This document shows positions 9,100 through 16,926 of a stretch of 46,789 bases of DNA, in pieces. A program made the position numbers and the translations under genes. Source of the DNA: an uncultured Prevotellaceae bacterium (GTDB lineage Bacteria > Bacteroidota > Bacteroidia > Bacteroidales > Bacteroidaceae); NCBI GenBank assembly GCA_900318685.1, contig ONLL01000028.1:1-46789 (forward strand), written 5' to 3'. Within the stretch, counting starts at the first letter, position 1; every line of letters starts with the position of its first letter. The notes beneath the pieces were generated by a model. The model was not told the origin of the DNA and did not search any database. It saw only the letters and a list, made by a program, of their open reading frames with translations.

Positions 9100-10959
9100 T
9101 TAGTGAATGATAAGTTTATTGTTTCTGATGTAGATCCCACGACGGGCAGGACGCTGGACACGGCGACCCTGAAGGTCGTAGACAGAGTTGTCAGACTGGG
9201 CATCTGAGAGTTGAGGAGTGATGTTGGTGGAGTACCACCCCATCTGCTCCATATCGTTGAGCACACGCTCGCTGCGGTAGGGGAAATAGTCGTTAAGCAA
9301 GCGCTGACGCTCAGCCAGATAATAATCGTCAGGGGTATAGAGGTCACCTTGAGTCTGATATGGATGCACGTCACGCCGATAGTCACCCCAGCGGGCCGCC
9401 TCGGCATAGAGCGAGGAAGCGATGGTGTTGTACAGGCTGTCCCAAAGAGCTATGACAGGCTCCGGCGAGAGCATACCTGGTGGCGTGAGCAGCCGGTGGG
9501 CTCGATCCATATAGCGATTTTGGAACAGGCGGTTGCGCATCAGCTGCATGAAAATGCCACTTGGACAATCGCGTGTGTTAAGTCCCAGTTTGTTGTCGGA
9601 AAGCGATTCGAATATCGACTCCGTATCCCAGCAGATGAACTCGAAGCCCTTGTCGGCTTGGGTGCGATTGCGGAACGCTATCCAGTTGTGCTGATCCCAG
9701 TCAGTATTGCCGCCATACTGGTTGATAAGCATATAGTCGATGAAACCGTCGATGTCGAGTAACGGCTCAATCGAGGCATCACGCTCACCTTGGGCATTCA
9801 GTCCCTGCAGGCGGTAGTAGCTGTCACGACTGGAAGCAGCCTTTTCGACTAAGGCCAGCATCTCATTCCATTTGTCGAGCGTGCCATCGCCTGCCTCAAT
9901 GGTGTGGCGTCCACCCTGCTCCTCTACTTTAATCACATCGTAGTCGCTTTTCTTTCCTCCGAAATGCTCTTTGCAATAGTTGTCATCGACACGTTCGGCA
10001 ATGTTGTAGATTCCCCAGTAGAGACCATTAATAAAGAGGTGTACATAAATGCCGTCGGCACAAGGATGTCCCAGGAGGCGTTGCATATGCCTTGCCCATA
10101 GGTCGCGTGTGTACTGAGCACGCTCGCGAGAATCATTTTTCCAATGCTGCCACGCATTGCCAAAAAAGGCTCGTAGGACAAGAGAGTTGAACGTAGAGAC
10201 ACCACGCTCACCAAACAAAGGATAACGAAGTTTGCCTGGGCCGCCAAAGTCGCTCTTGAAGGTAATTCGCAGCGAGTGCTTGGGATTCTTCTCAGGCAGA
10301 CGGCCGTGACCCCCGTGAATCTTCACCACGCAGTCGATGGTGAGGTCGTGCAGCTGAGGGCCGCCTATCAGTTCCATTGACACTGGACGCTCCCAGCCAC
10401 GTCCCACGCCACTTCCCACGGGCGCGCCCGTAAAAATATAAATGCCACCACGCTCCTCGTCTTGTTCGAGGTTGAAGAAATGACCACGATCAGTTACGAG
10501 TGAGAGGATGGGCAGCTCGCGCAGGCCCTCGCTGATTTTCTCTCGATAGGTATTATCAGCCGTCAGTTCAGGGTCCATCTCATAGTCGGCAGTGGCAGTT
10601 CCCCTCATCTGGGCATATTTTCCCCAGTTATCAGGATAGCCCTCAGGATTGTTGGGCTGAGACAATACTGACTGGGGAAAGATGTAGGTGGCAGTGGTCA
10701 CTGGCTTGCGAATGGAGTCGCCACTCACCTCCCCTACCCTCAGCACAGTGGTTTTGCCCAGCACGAACGGTTTCTCGTAGACAGGACTCTGCATGGTGGG
10801 CTCACTGCCATCGAGAGTGTACCTCATCTCTGCACCCTGGTCACTGGTCGCTTTGACAGTTGTCAGCTGGGTGTAGATGCCATGAGGCTTGCTCAGCTGC
10901 TGCGCCCAGAGGGTAGCTGTGCAGCACATCAGGAGGCAAAGACAATCATATCGCTTCAT
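9100..10959 (-). CDS. CotH kinase-like secreted protein with chitobiase-type domain
   Basis: 619-aa secreted protein. After the signal peptide (MKRYDCLCLLMCCTATLWAQ) comes a chitobiase C-terminal-like beta-sandwich (MRYTLDGSEPTMQSPVYEKPF) near residues 30-110, then a CotH domain about residues 145-520 with KHSLRITFKSDFG, GLYWGIYNIAERVDDNY and FICWDTES, matching the family's K-, E- and D-containing blocks. CotH proteins are atypical protein kinases of spore coats in Bacillus and are also found next to plant-wall enzymes in other bacteria; whether this one phosphorylates anything is unknown. The C-terminus (VYDLQGRRV...GIYIRNNKLIIH) resembles a sorting/anchoring tail. First gene of the operon with PL11 and GH105, divergent from 11153. 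Confidence 0.85.
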   Translation of the reverse strand: MKRYDCLCLLMCCTATLWAQQLSKPHGIYTQLTTVKATSDQGAEMRYTLDGSEPTMQSPVYEKPFVLGKTTVLRVGEVSGDSIRKPVTTATYIFPQSVLSQPNNPEGYPDNWGKYAQMRGTATADYEMDPELTADNTYREKISEGLRELPILSLVTDRGHFFNLEQDEERGGIYIFTGAPVGSGVGRGWERPVSMELIGGPQLHDLTIDCVVKIHGGHGRLPEKNPKHSLRITFKSDFGGPGKLRYPLFGERGVSTFNSLVLRAFFGNAWQHWKNDSRERAQYTRDLWARHMQRLLGHPCADGIYVHLFINGLYWGIYNIAERVDDNYCKEHFGGKKSDYDVIKVEEQGGRHTIEAGDGTLDKWNEMLALVEKAASSRDSYYRLQGLNAQGERDASIEPLLDIDGFIDYMLINQYGGNTDWDQHNWIAFRNRTQADKGFEFICWDTESIFESLSDNKLGLNTRDCPSGIFMQLMRNRLFQNRYMDRAHRLLTPPGMLSPEPVIALWDSLYNTIASSLYAEAARWGDYRRDVHPYQTQGDLYTPDDYYLAERQRLLNDYFPYRSERVLNDMEQMGWYSTNITPQLSDAQSDNSVYDLQGRRVQRPARRGIYIRNNKLIIH

Positions 10960-10981
10960 CTGTTTAGTAGAATTAGTGGTG

Positions 10982-10989
10982 CAAATTTA
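10982..10989 (-). promoter_or_regulatory. Probable -7 box for the CotH-PL11-GH105 operon
   Basis: On the minus strand this reads TAAATTTG, 22 bp before the ATG of the CotH-like gene. The GTAYG-N6-GAC operator spaced as at the four plus-strand promoters is not found relative to this box; a GTCATGAC palindrome at 11033-11040 lies between the two divergent units and overlaps the upstream half-site of the 11153 promoter. Confidence 0.5.
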
Positions 10990-11026
10990 CGCAAAATAAT
11001 CGAAAGACCATGCATTTCTCGCATTT

Positions 11027-11104
11027 TTTTTTGTCATGACTAAAAAGTGTACGTCAAAAGACGATTTTCCGTCCCCCATATTCCACAGGTTATTATTATC
11101 TTTG
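11027..11104 (+). promoter_or_regulatory. PUL operator and promoter, copy A (before 11153)
   Basis: The -7 box TATCTTTG is at 11097-11104. GTACG-N6-GAC is at 11049-11062, with an upstream half-site ending in GAC at 11038-11040, exactly 22 bp before the second GAC. GAC to -7 box is 37 bp, as in copies B, C and D. The arrangement fits a transcription activator binding two direct half-sites two helical turns apart, just upstream of the -33 region. Confidence 0.7.
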
Positions 11105-11152
11105 CAGCCGAAAAGAGAAACAAACTAATCATTAATACTAAACATTACAGCT

Positions 11153-13816
11153 ATGAAAAGAATCTTTATCCTCATGACCGTAGCGATGTTGGCATTTGCA
11201 GAGACTGTCAACGCACAAAGCTATCGCCGCTGGGACTTCACCAAGTTTAGCCAGCAAACCATTGACAACCTCATCGCCGATGATGAACAGGGCGATGAAA
11301 CAGGTTGGAGTGACGTAGAGTATCTAAGTAATATGAATGCCGTCGACAAGCGTTGTTTCTGGTATCAGGACGGGGACAACTATGGAACGGTTAAGGCTAA
11401 CGGTGTGGTGATCTCCGAGCTCGAGGGTCTCGACTTTGGTCAGGAATACTGCGCTAGCCGCAACCTAGCTATCGCCGTTGACTATGCTTCAACTAGTATC
11501 GGTACCTATGCCGGCCCACAATATCTCTGGTTGGGTATCAACAATACTCCCTATGCCTTCCGCATTCCCAATGTCGGCATTGGCCAGAAGATGACATTCG
11601 TCGTTGAGTCACACCGTAGCGGACAAGGACGCGGTATTGGACTCTATGTGAGCGATGAAAATGGAGAGATGCACATCATCGGCGATACCTTCACGCCTGA
11701 TGCACAGGAGTCGCGCACATGGGACATGTGGACACTGCCTGAAGGTGTGACCGACCCTGACGGCGACGGACTAGTAGACATCTATGTTAAGCCCACCAGC
11801 GGTTGCCACATCTACCTCATCGAAATTGGCGAGAATACGGAAGCACGCACCGTGGGCTACCTCTACAATGGCTCTCTCGATGCAGACCTGGGGTATCAGA
11901 CGCTCTCAGGCGACTATATGAATAAGGTGACTGCCATCGAGGCCAACAAGACCTTTACGATGGAGGACTTCGCCGACTATGATGCTATCGCCATCAGCTC
12001 TACCGTCGACAATGCCGATGCCATTGCTTCGCTGAAGCTGGTGCAGCCCTTCGTGCCCATCCTGAACCTCAATCCCAACCTCTATGCAGCATGGGGCTAT
12101 GGAGAAGCCGTTGACGCAGGCATCCAATTTGCCACCACCACTAATCCAAACCATGCATTGTTCAGGAAGCTAGAACTAATCGAGGATCCTGATGCTGAGG
12201 AACCCACATTCGTGCTAGCTGTGAGCAACGAGGTGCCTTTCCAGGGTCTGAAACTTGCCGGACTCTTTGCCGACGATCCCGTCTTGGCTGTAGCTTACCA
12301 GAACGAGGAGGTCGTAGCCATTCATACCCATAACCTTGCCCACAATGGCTACATTTATATCCCCTACACGCAGGAGACACTGGCCGATGCCGCTACACCT
12401 GACATTTTGGGCAATGCCCTTGCACTGCTTGCTAGCTCAAAGGCCCCTGTCACTCAGGCTCCTGCTCCCACCTTCACACTTGAGTATGAGAATCTGGCAA
12501 CCACCGTTTCTATCCAGGATGCAGCCCCACTACCAGAGATTTTCTACACACTCGACGGATCAGACCCGACAGAGGAGAGTACTCGCTATACTGAGCCTTT
12601 CACCGTCGAACAAGAAACTACAGTCAAGGCTATTGCTCGTGGCGACGGTTATCTGATGAGTCTTGTCGCCGAGAAGCTGATTGACATCCGCCAGAAGGCC
12701 CCGCTACCCACCTTCGCCATGGAGCAGGAGGATGGTAAGACCATCGTCACCATCAGCTCTGAGCTGGAGGGAGCCAAGATTTACTACAACTACAAGGGCG
12801 ACGGCACCACACAGAAGAGCAGCCCCTACAACGGCCCGATTACCATTACCAGAGGCAAAACCATCTATGCCTTCCAGACTTGCGAGGGATACCTCGATTC
12901 GAAGGTGGCCGAGGCTAAGGTTAGTGTGAAGAATCCACACGTGCGCATTGACATTCTGGCACAGATGGACGCCAATCAAGACACTTACTACGAGCGCACT
13001 AACAAGTCGGGTGGCAACGTAGGCTACTATTTCAGCTGGGCCAACACCAACGACCATCCCTACTGGGATCCTGAGTTTGACGAGACAGTGGTTGGCAGCG
13101 ACGGCAACGACAGTATCATCCACCACAAACTGAACAACGAGGAAGTGGTCGACTTCGAGAATGGCTGGAGCGTACGCTCACGCGGACAGCGCGTCTCCTG
13201 GGAGGGTGCCAACCCTGAACTGAACTATGGCGACTCAGGCAGTGGTCCCTGCAACCCCGCTACTGTTGAAGATGAGGATACCTACCTGCCTGTCACCCCG
13301 TTCATTGTGAACCTCTTCGACTGGGACACTCAGTATCCTGCCAGCGCCAAGATCCAGACCACACAGCCCATTGCCGGCCCGTTCGACTATGTGGCATACA
13401 TCGTCAACTACAAGGGTTCGCCATACGCACGACTGGTAGTCGAAGTGGCTACCGATCCTGAGGCTGACGACGCTGGATGGAAACAAGTTGGCGATACGCT
13501 TGAGCTGAACCCCACTCGCCGCCTCTACCAGATGTACGTGCGTAGCTATGAGGAGACCACTCCAGTTTACACACGCGTTCGCACTGTCAACAATGGTCCT
13601 CGCGCCGGATTCTTCAATATCTACATCACCAACGAGGGTGAGGAGTCGAAGAAGCTCATCCAGGAGCAGATGGACGGCATTGCCGAAGTGGAGCACAGCA
13701 TCAGCATGCCTGAAGGCATCTACAACATCAGCGGCTCACGTCAGAACGAGTTGCGAAAGGGCATTAATATCATTGTAAATGCTGACGGTAACGTCAGGAA
13801 AGTATTGGTGAAATGA
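11153..13816 (+). CDS. Secreted multi-domain protein: WDFT module, GATase-like and chitobiase-type domains
   Basis: 887 aa, signal peptide MKRIFILMTVAMLAFAETVNAQ. Residues about 25-228 are the WDFT module shared with the next three proteins (RRWDFTKFSQQTIDNL, CFWY, GPQYLWLGI, VESHRSGQGRG, SGCHIYLI). Residues about 230-430 look like a glutamine-amidotransferase-like fold without catalytic Cys (VGYLYNGSLDADLGYQ; inference). Two chitobiase-type beta-sandwiches follow (IFYTLDGSDPTEESTRYTEPF; IYYNYKGDGTTQKSSPYNGP). The remaining ~250 residues are not recognised. The end (GIYNISGSRQNELRKGINIIVN...KVLVK) resembles the tail of the neighbours. No catalytic domain is visible, so a glycan-binding surface role is inferred. 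First gene of a unit with the PL11 gene, ATGA overlap. Confidence 0.85.
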   Translation: MKRIFILMTVAMLAFAETVNAQSYRRWDFTKFSQQTIDNLIADDEQGDETGWSDVEYLSNMNAVDKRCFWYQDGDNYGTVKANGVVISELEGLDFGQEYCASRNLAIAVDYASTSIGTYAGPQYLWLGINNTPYAFRIPNVGIGQKMTFVVESHRSGQGRGIGLYVSDENGEMHIIGDTFTPDAQESRTWDMWTLPEGVTDPDGDGLVDIYVKPTSGCHIYLIEIGENTEARTVGYLYNGSLDADLGYQTLSGDYMNKVTAIEANKTFTMEDFADYDAIAISSTVDNADAIASLKLVQPFVPILNLNPNLYAAWGYGEAVDAGIQFATTTNPNHALFRKLELIEDPDAEEPTFVLAVSNEVPFQGLKLAGLFADDPVLAVAYQNEEVVAIHTHNLAHNGYIYIPYTQETLADAATPDILGNALALLASSKAPVTQAPAPTFTLEYENLATTVSIQDAAPLPEIFYTLDGSDPTEESTRYTEPFTVEQETTVKAIARGDGYLMSLVAEKLIDIRQKAPLPTFAMEQEDGKTIVTISSELEGAKIYYNYKGDGTTQKSSPYNGPITITRGKTIYAFQTCEGYLDSKVAEAKVSVKNPHVRIDILAQMDANQDTYYERTNKSGGNVGYYFSWANTNDHPYWDPEFDETVVGSDGNDSIIHHKLNNEEVVDFENGWSVRSRGQRVSWEGANPELNYGDSGSGPCNPATVEDEDTYLPVTPFIVNLFDWDTQYPASAKIQTTQPIAGPFDYVAYIVNYKGSPYARLVVEVATDPEADDAGWKQVGDTLELNPTRRLYQMYVRSYEETTPVYTRVRTVNNGPRAGFFNIYITNEGEESKKLIQEQMDGIAEVEHSISMPEGIYNISGSRQNELRKGINIIVNADGNVRKVLVK

Positions 13817-16800
13817 AAACAAACCGATTGCTTAGCATTGCGGTAGCCATCACGGCTACCGCTTTACCCTTAGAGGCACAGAATACCCCCGTCAGCCAGA
13901 TGGAGAAGCTGGATCGAGGGCTTATCGCATTGCCTGCATCAGGATCAGGAATGTTCGTCAGCTGGCGCTCGCTGGGCTACGATGCAGATGACACAAGTTT
14001 TGAATTGCTGCGCGACGGAGAGAGTCTGGCAAAGGATCTCTATGCCACGAACTACACCGATGCAGCAGGAAAGAAGACCAGCAGCTATCAGGTTGTCACC
14101 TTCGTGGGCGGTCAGTCTGTCGACACCACTGCCGCCGTCAAGCCATGGGCACAGCGTTACCTGAAGCTAGTGCTAAATCGACCCGCCAAGGGAACCAACG
14201 GAGGTACATACAATCCTAACGACTGCTCTGTAGGCGATGTCGACGGAGACGGAGAATACGAAATCTTCGTGAAGTGGGATCCTTCCAATGCCGCAGACAA
14301 CTCGCAGAGCGGTACCACCGACAACGTGTTCATCGACTGCTACAAGCTCAACGGCAAGCGTCTTTGGCGCATCGACCTGGGGCCTAACATCCGTGCCGGT
14401 GCCCATTACACCCAGTTCATGGTCTACGACTTCAACGGCGACGGACTCGCCGAGATGATCTGCAAAACCGGTCCCGGCTCGAAGGACGGTAAAAACCACT
14501 ACGTCAATCAGGCAGCTACGGAAGACGTCATCAAAAGTGCTGACAACACAAAAGTCTACCGCAATGGCAGTGGAAAGATTACTGGTGGACAAGAGTACCT
14601 CACCGTGTTCAACGGACTGACGGGCGAGGCCGTACACACCATTTTCTACAATCCTAACCGCGATGCAGGCTATGGCGGAGCAGCTACTGGCACCTTCAAC
14701 TGGGATGACCGTTCCGGCAAGAGTGACTATGCTGCCTATGGCAACCGTGGCGAGCGTTTCTTGGCCGGTGTTGCCCAGCTCGACGGCCCTGACAAACCTG
14801 CCAGCGGCATCTTCTGCCGTGGATACTATACCTTCGCCTTCATTTGGGCTGTGGACTTCGACGGGCAGTTGCTCCATCAGCGTTGGTTCAGCTCGCATAG
14901 GTCCAGGAACAGCTACACCGTGACCACCTTCGATGCCGATGGCAAGGGCTCCAGCAAGAACTTCTCGGGTTGCAGGCCCACCAGTGGCGGAGGCAGCGGC
15001 ACAATGTACGGCAACGGCAACCACAATATGTCGATTGCAGATGTCGATGGCGACGGACGTGACGAAATCGTTTGGGGCGCAGGTGCGCTCGACGACGACG
15101 GCACACTGCTCTATGGCACGGGCTTTGGCCATGGCGATGCCCTCCACCTGAGCGACCTGAACCCTGACCGCCCTGGACTGGAGATGTTCCAAGTGCACGA
15201 GGGGGGAGGCACTTACGCCTGGGACGTGCATGATGCACGCACTGGCGAGATACTGCTCAAAGGCGGCCCCGAGGGCGTGGACAATGGCCGAGGCATAGCC
15301 GGTAATTTTGGAACTGACATACGCGGAGCCGTCTTCTGGAGCAAGGAAGCCGCAGTGCGCAGTGCCATTACAGGAGAGTCGGTATCCACGAAGAAAGGGT
15401 CGAACAACTTCCGCATCTACTGGGACGGCGACCTCCAGGAGGAACTGCTCGACGGCAACAAGCTTGACAAGTGGAGCAAGACGGCAGTCACACGACTCGT
15501 CACTTTCAGCGACCTAGGCCCCAGCGGCACCTGCAACAGCACGAAGAACACTCCCAACCTCTCGGCCGATATTCTGGGCGACTGGCGTGAGGAGGTCATT
15601 CTCTGGCGAGCCAGCGACGCTGAGACCTGCCTGGCCATCTACTCTACCAACACACCCACCAACTACCGTGTGCCCACCCTGATGCATGACCATACCTATC
15701 GTATGGGTGTCTGCTGGCAGAACACGGCCTACAACCAGCCGCCACACCTGGGCTACTACCTGCCCGACATGAACATGCCCAGCATGACTGATGCAGGCAA
15801 ACGATTCGTGGTGAAGCTCGAAGAGCCCATAGACTGGACGTTCGCCACCAGCAACACCAAGGCGATTGAGTTCAACGGCTACACCTTCAACGGCGCAGCA
15901 CAGGAAGGCATGCCCCAAGGCATCGCATACACCATCGAGGGCGAGGAGACCCCCACGCTCAACATCAAGGGTGCTTTCCACGAAGCAGGCAACTACACAT
16001 TCAACTTCACGCTGACTGGCACCAAAGGCAATCGTGTGCCCGTGAGCATCAGCGCAGCATGCCGTAGCAACGAGCAGGTGTCGGGCGTCGTACGTCAGTG
16101 GGACTTCACCAAGTGGAGCCAGCAGACCATCGACAACCTCACAGCCGATGCCGAACAGGGCGATGAGACAGGATGGAGCGACGTGGAATATCTCAACAAT
16201 CCCAACCCTGTCGACAACCGCTGCTTCTGGTATCACTCTGACAACGAGGCTGGCACTATGAAAGCCAATGGACAAACTATAGCCGAACTCGAAGGACTCG
16301 TCTTCAGCGACGATTACTGTGCAGGACGCTCGCTCGCTATTGCTGTCAACTATGCCTCCACCGACATTGGCACTTATGCCGGACCTCAATATCTCTGGCT
16401 AGGTATCAATGGTGCACCTTACTGCTTCTATATTCCTAATGTAGTCGTCGGCCAGCCTCTCACCATGAGCGTAGAGTCGCATCGCAGCGGACAAGGACGA
16501 GGCGTGGGTATCTACGTCTTAGGTGACAACGGCAGCCTCCTTCAGATTGGAGACAACTTCACGCCTGATGCCAAGAGCAGCTACACCTGGGAGGACTGGG
16601 TGCTGCCCGATGGCGTGACCAGTATTGGCGGACAGGTGGACATCTACGTCAAGAACACCAGTGGATGCCACATCTACGACATCAATGCCGTGGTGGCTGA
16701 CAAGGGCGATACGGGCATCGACGCCCTACCCTCCCCCAACGACTCTCAGTCCACTATAATCTACAACCTCAACGGACAGCAGGTGGCTTCACCACAGCAC

Positions 16801-16842
16801 GGGCTGTACATTATCAACGGCCGGAAAACGGTGTTGAGATAA
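13813..16842 (+). CDS. PL11 rhamnogalacturonan lyase with C-terminal WDFT module
   Basis: 1009-aa secreted lyase, signal peptide MKTNRLLSIAVAITATALPLEAQ. Residues about 24-650 are a full PL11 domain: DVDGDGEYEIFVKWDPSNA, DFNGDGLAEMICKTGPGS, GNGNHNMSIADVDGDGRDE, LSADILGDWREEVILW, NTAYNQPPHLGYYLPD. A beta-rich linker follows (PIDWTFATSNTKAIEFNGYTF onward), then the WDFT module at about 762-968 (QWDFTKWSQQTIDNL, CFWYHSD, SGCHIYDI), closest in sequence to that of 11153. The end IIYNLNGQQV...GLYIINGRKTVLR matches a sorting-type tail. The start overlaps the upstream stop as ATGA. This is the second PL11 in the locus, far longer than the 651-aa copy. Confidence 0.93.
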   Translation: MKTNRLLSIAVAITATALPLEAQNTPVSQMEKLDRGLIALPASGSGMFVSWRSLGYDADDTSFELLRDGESLAKDLYATNYTDAAGKKTSSYQVVTFVGGQSVDTTAAVKPWAQRYLKLVLNRPAKGTNGGTYNPNDCSVGDVDGDGEYEIFVKWDPSNAADNSQSGTTDNVFIDCYKLNGKRLWRIDLGPNIRAGAHYTQFMVYDFNGDGLAEMICKTGPGSKDGKNHYVNQAATEDVIKSADNTKVYRNGSGKITGGQEYLTVFNGLTGEAVHTIFYNPNRDAGYGGAATGTFNWDDRSGKSDYAAYGNRGERFLAGVAQLDGPDKPASGIFCRGYYTFAFIWAVDFDGQLLHQRWFSSHRSRNSYTVTTFDADGKGSSKNFSGCRPTSGGGSGTMYGNGNHNMSIADVDGDGRDEIVWGAGALDDDGTLLYGTGFGHGDALHLSDLNPDRPGLEMFQVHEGGGTYAWDVHDARTGEILLKGGPEGVDNGRGIAGNFGTDIRGAVFWSKEAAVRSAITGESVSTKKGSNNFRIYWDGDLQEELLDGNKLDKWSKTAVTRLVTFSDLGPSGTCNSTKNTPNLSADILGDWREEVILWRASDAETCLAIYSTNTPTNYRVPTLMHDHTYRMGVCWQNTAYNQPPHLGYYLPDMNMPSMTDAGKRFVVKLEEPIDWTFATSNTKAIEFNGYTFNGAAQEGMPQGIAYTIEGEETPTLNIKGAFHEAGNYTFNFTLTGTKGNRVPVSISAACRSNEQVSGVVRQWDFTKWSQQTIDNLTADAEQGDETGWSDVEYLNNPNPVDNRCFWYHSDNEAGTMKANGQTIAELEGLVFSDDYCAGRSLAIAVNYASTDIGTYAGPQYLWLGINGAPYCFYIPNVVVGQPLTMSVESHRSGQGRGVGIYVLGDNGSLLQIGDNFTPDAKSSYTWEDWVLPDGVTSIGGQVDIYVKNTSGCHIYDINAVVADKGDTGIDALPSPNDSQSTIIYNLNGQQVASPQHGLYIINGRKTVLR

Positions 16843-16870
16843 CATCAGCAGCCAATCCTTAATAATAGCG

Positions 16871-16901
16871 ACCCCGACAGCCATGAAGTGGCTGCCGGGG
16901 T
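16871..16901 (+). terminator. Intercistronic hairpin between PL11 and CE12 genes
   Basis: ACCCCGACAGCCA pairs with TGGCTGCCGGGGT (one mismatch) around a TGAAG loop. No T-run follows, so it may stabilise or partly terminate the message rather than act as a full intrinsic terminator. No promoter box is seen between it and the gene at 16927. Confidence 0.65.
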
Positions 16902-16926
16902 TCATAACCTACCTACAACATAGCTT

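Noticed and set aside
10982-11040. A fifth copy of the GTAYG-N6-GAC operator for the minus-strand CotH operon
   Set aside because: GCATG-N6-CGA (from 11013 downward) and GTCATGAC (11033) are similar but neither sits at the 37-bp distance from the TAAATTTG box, so I do not count it.
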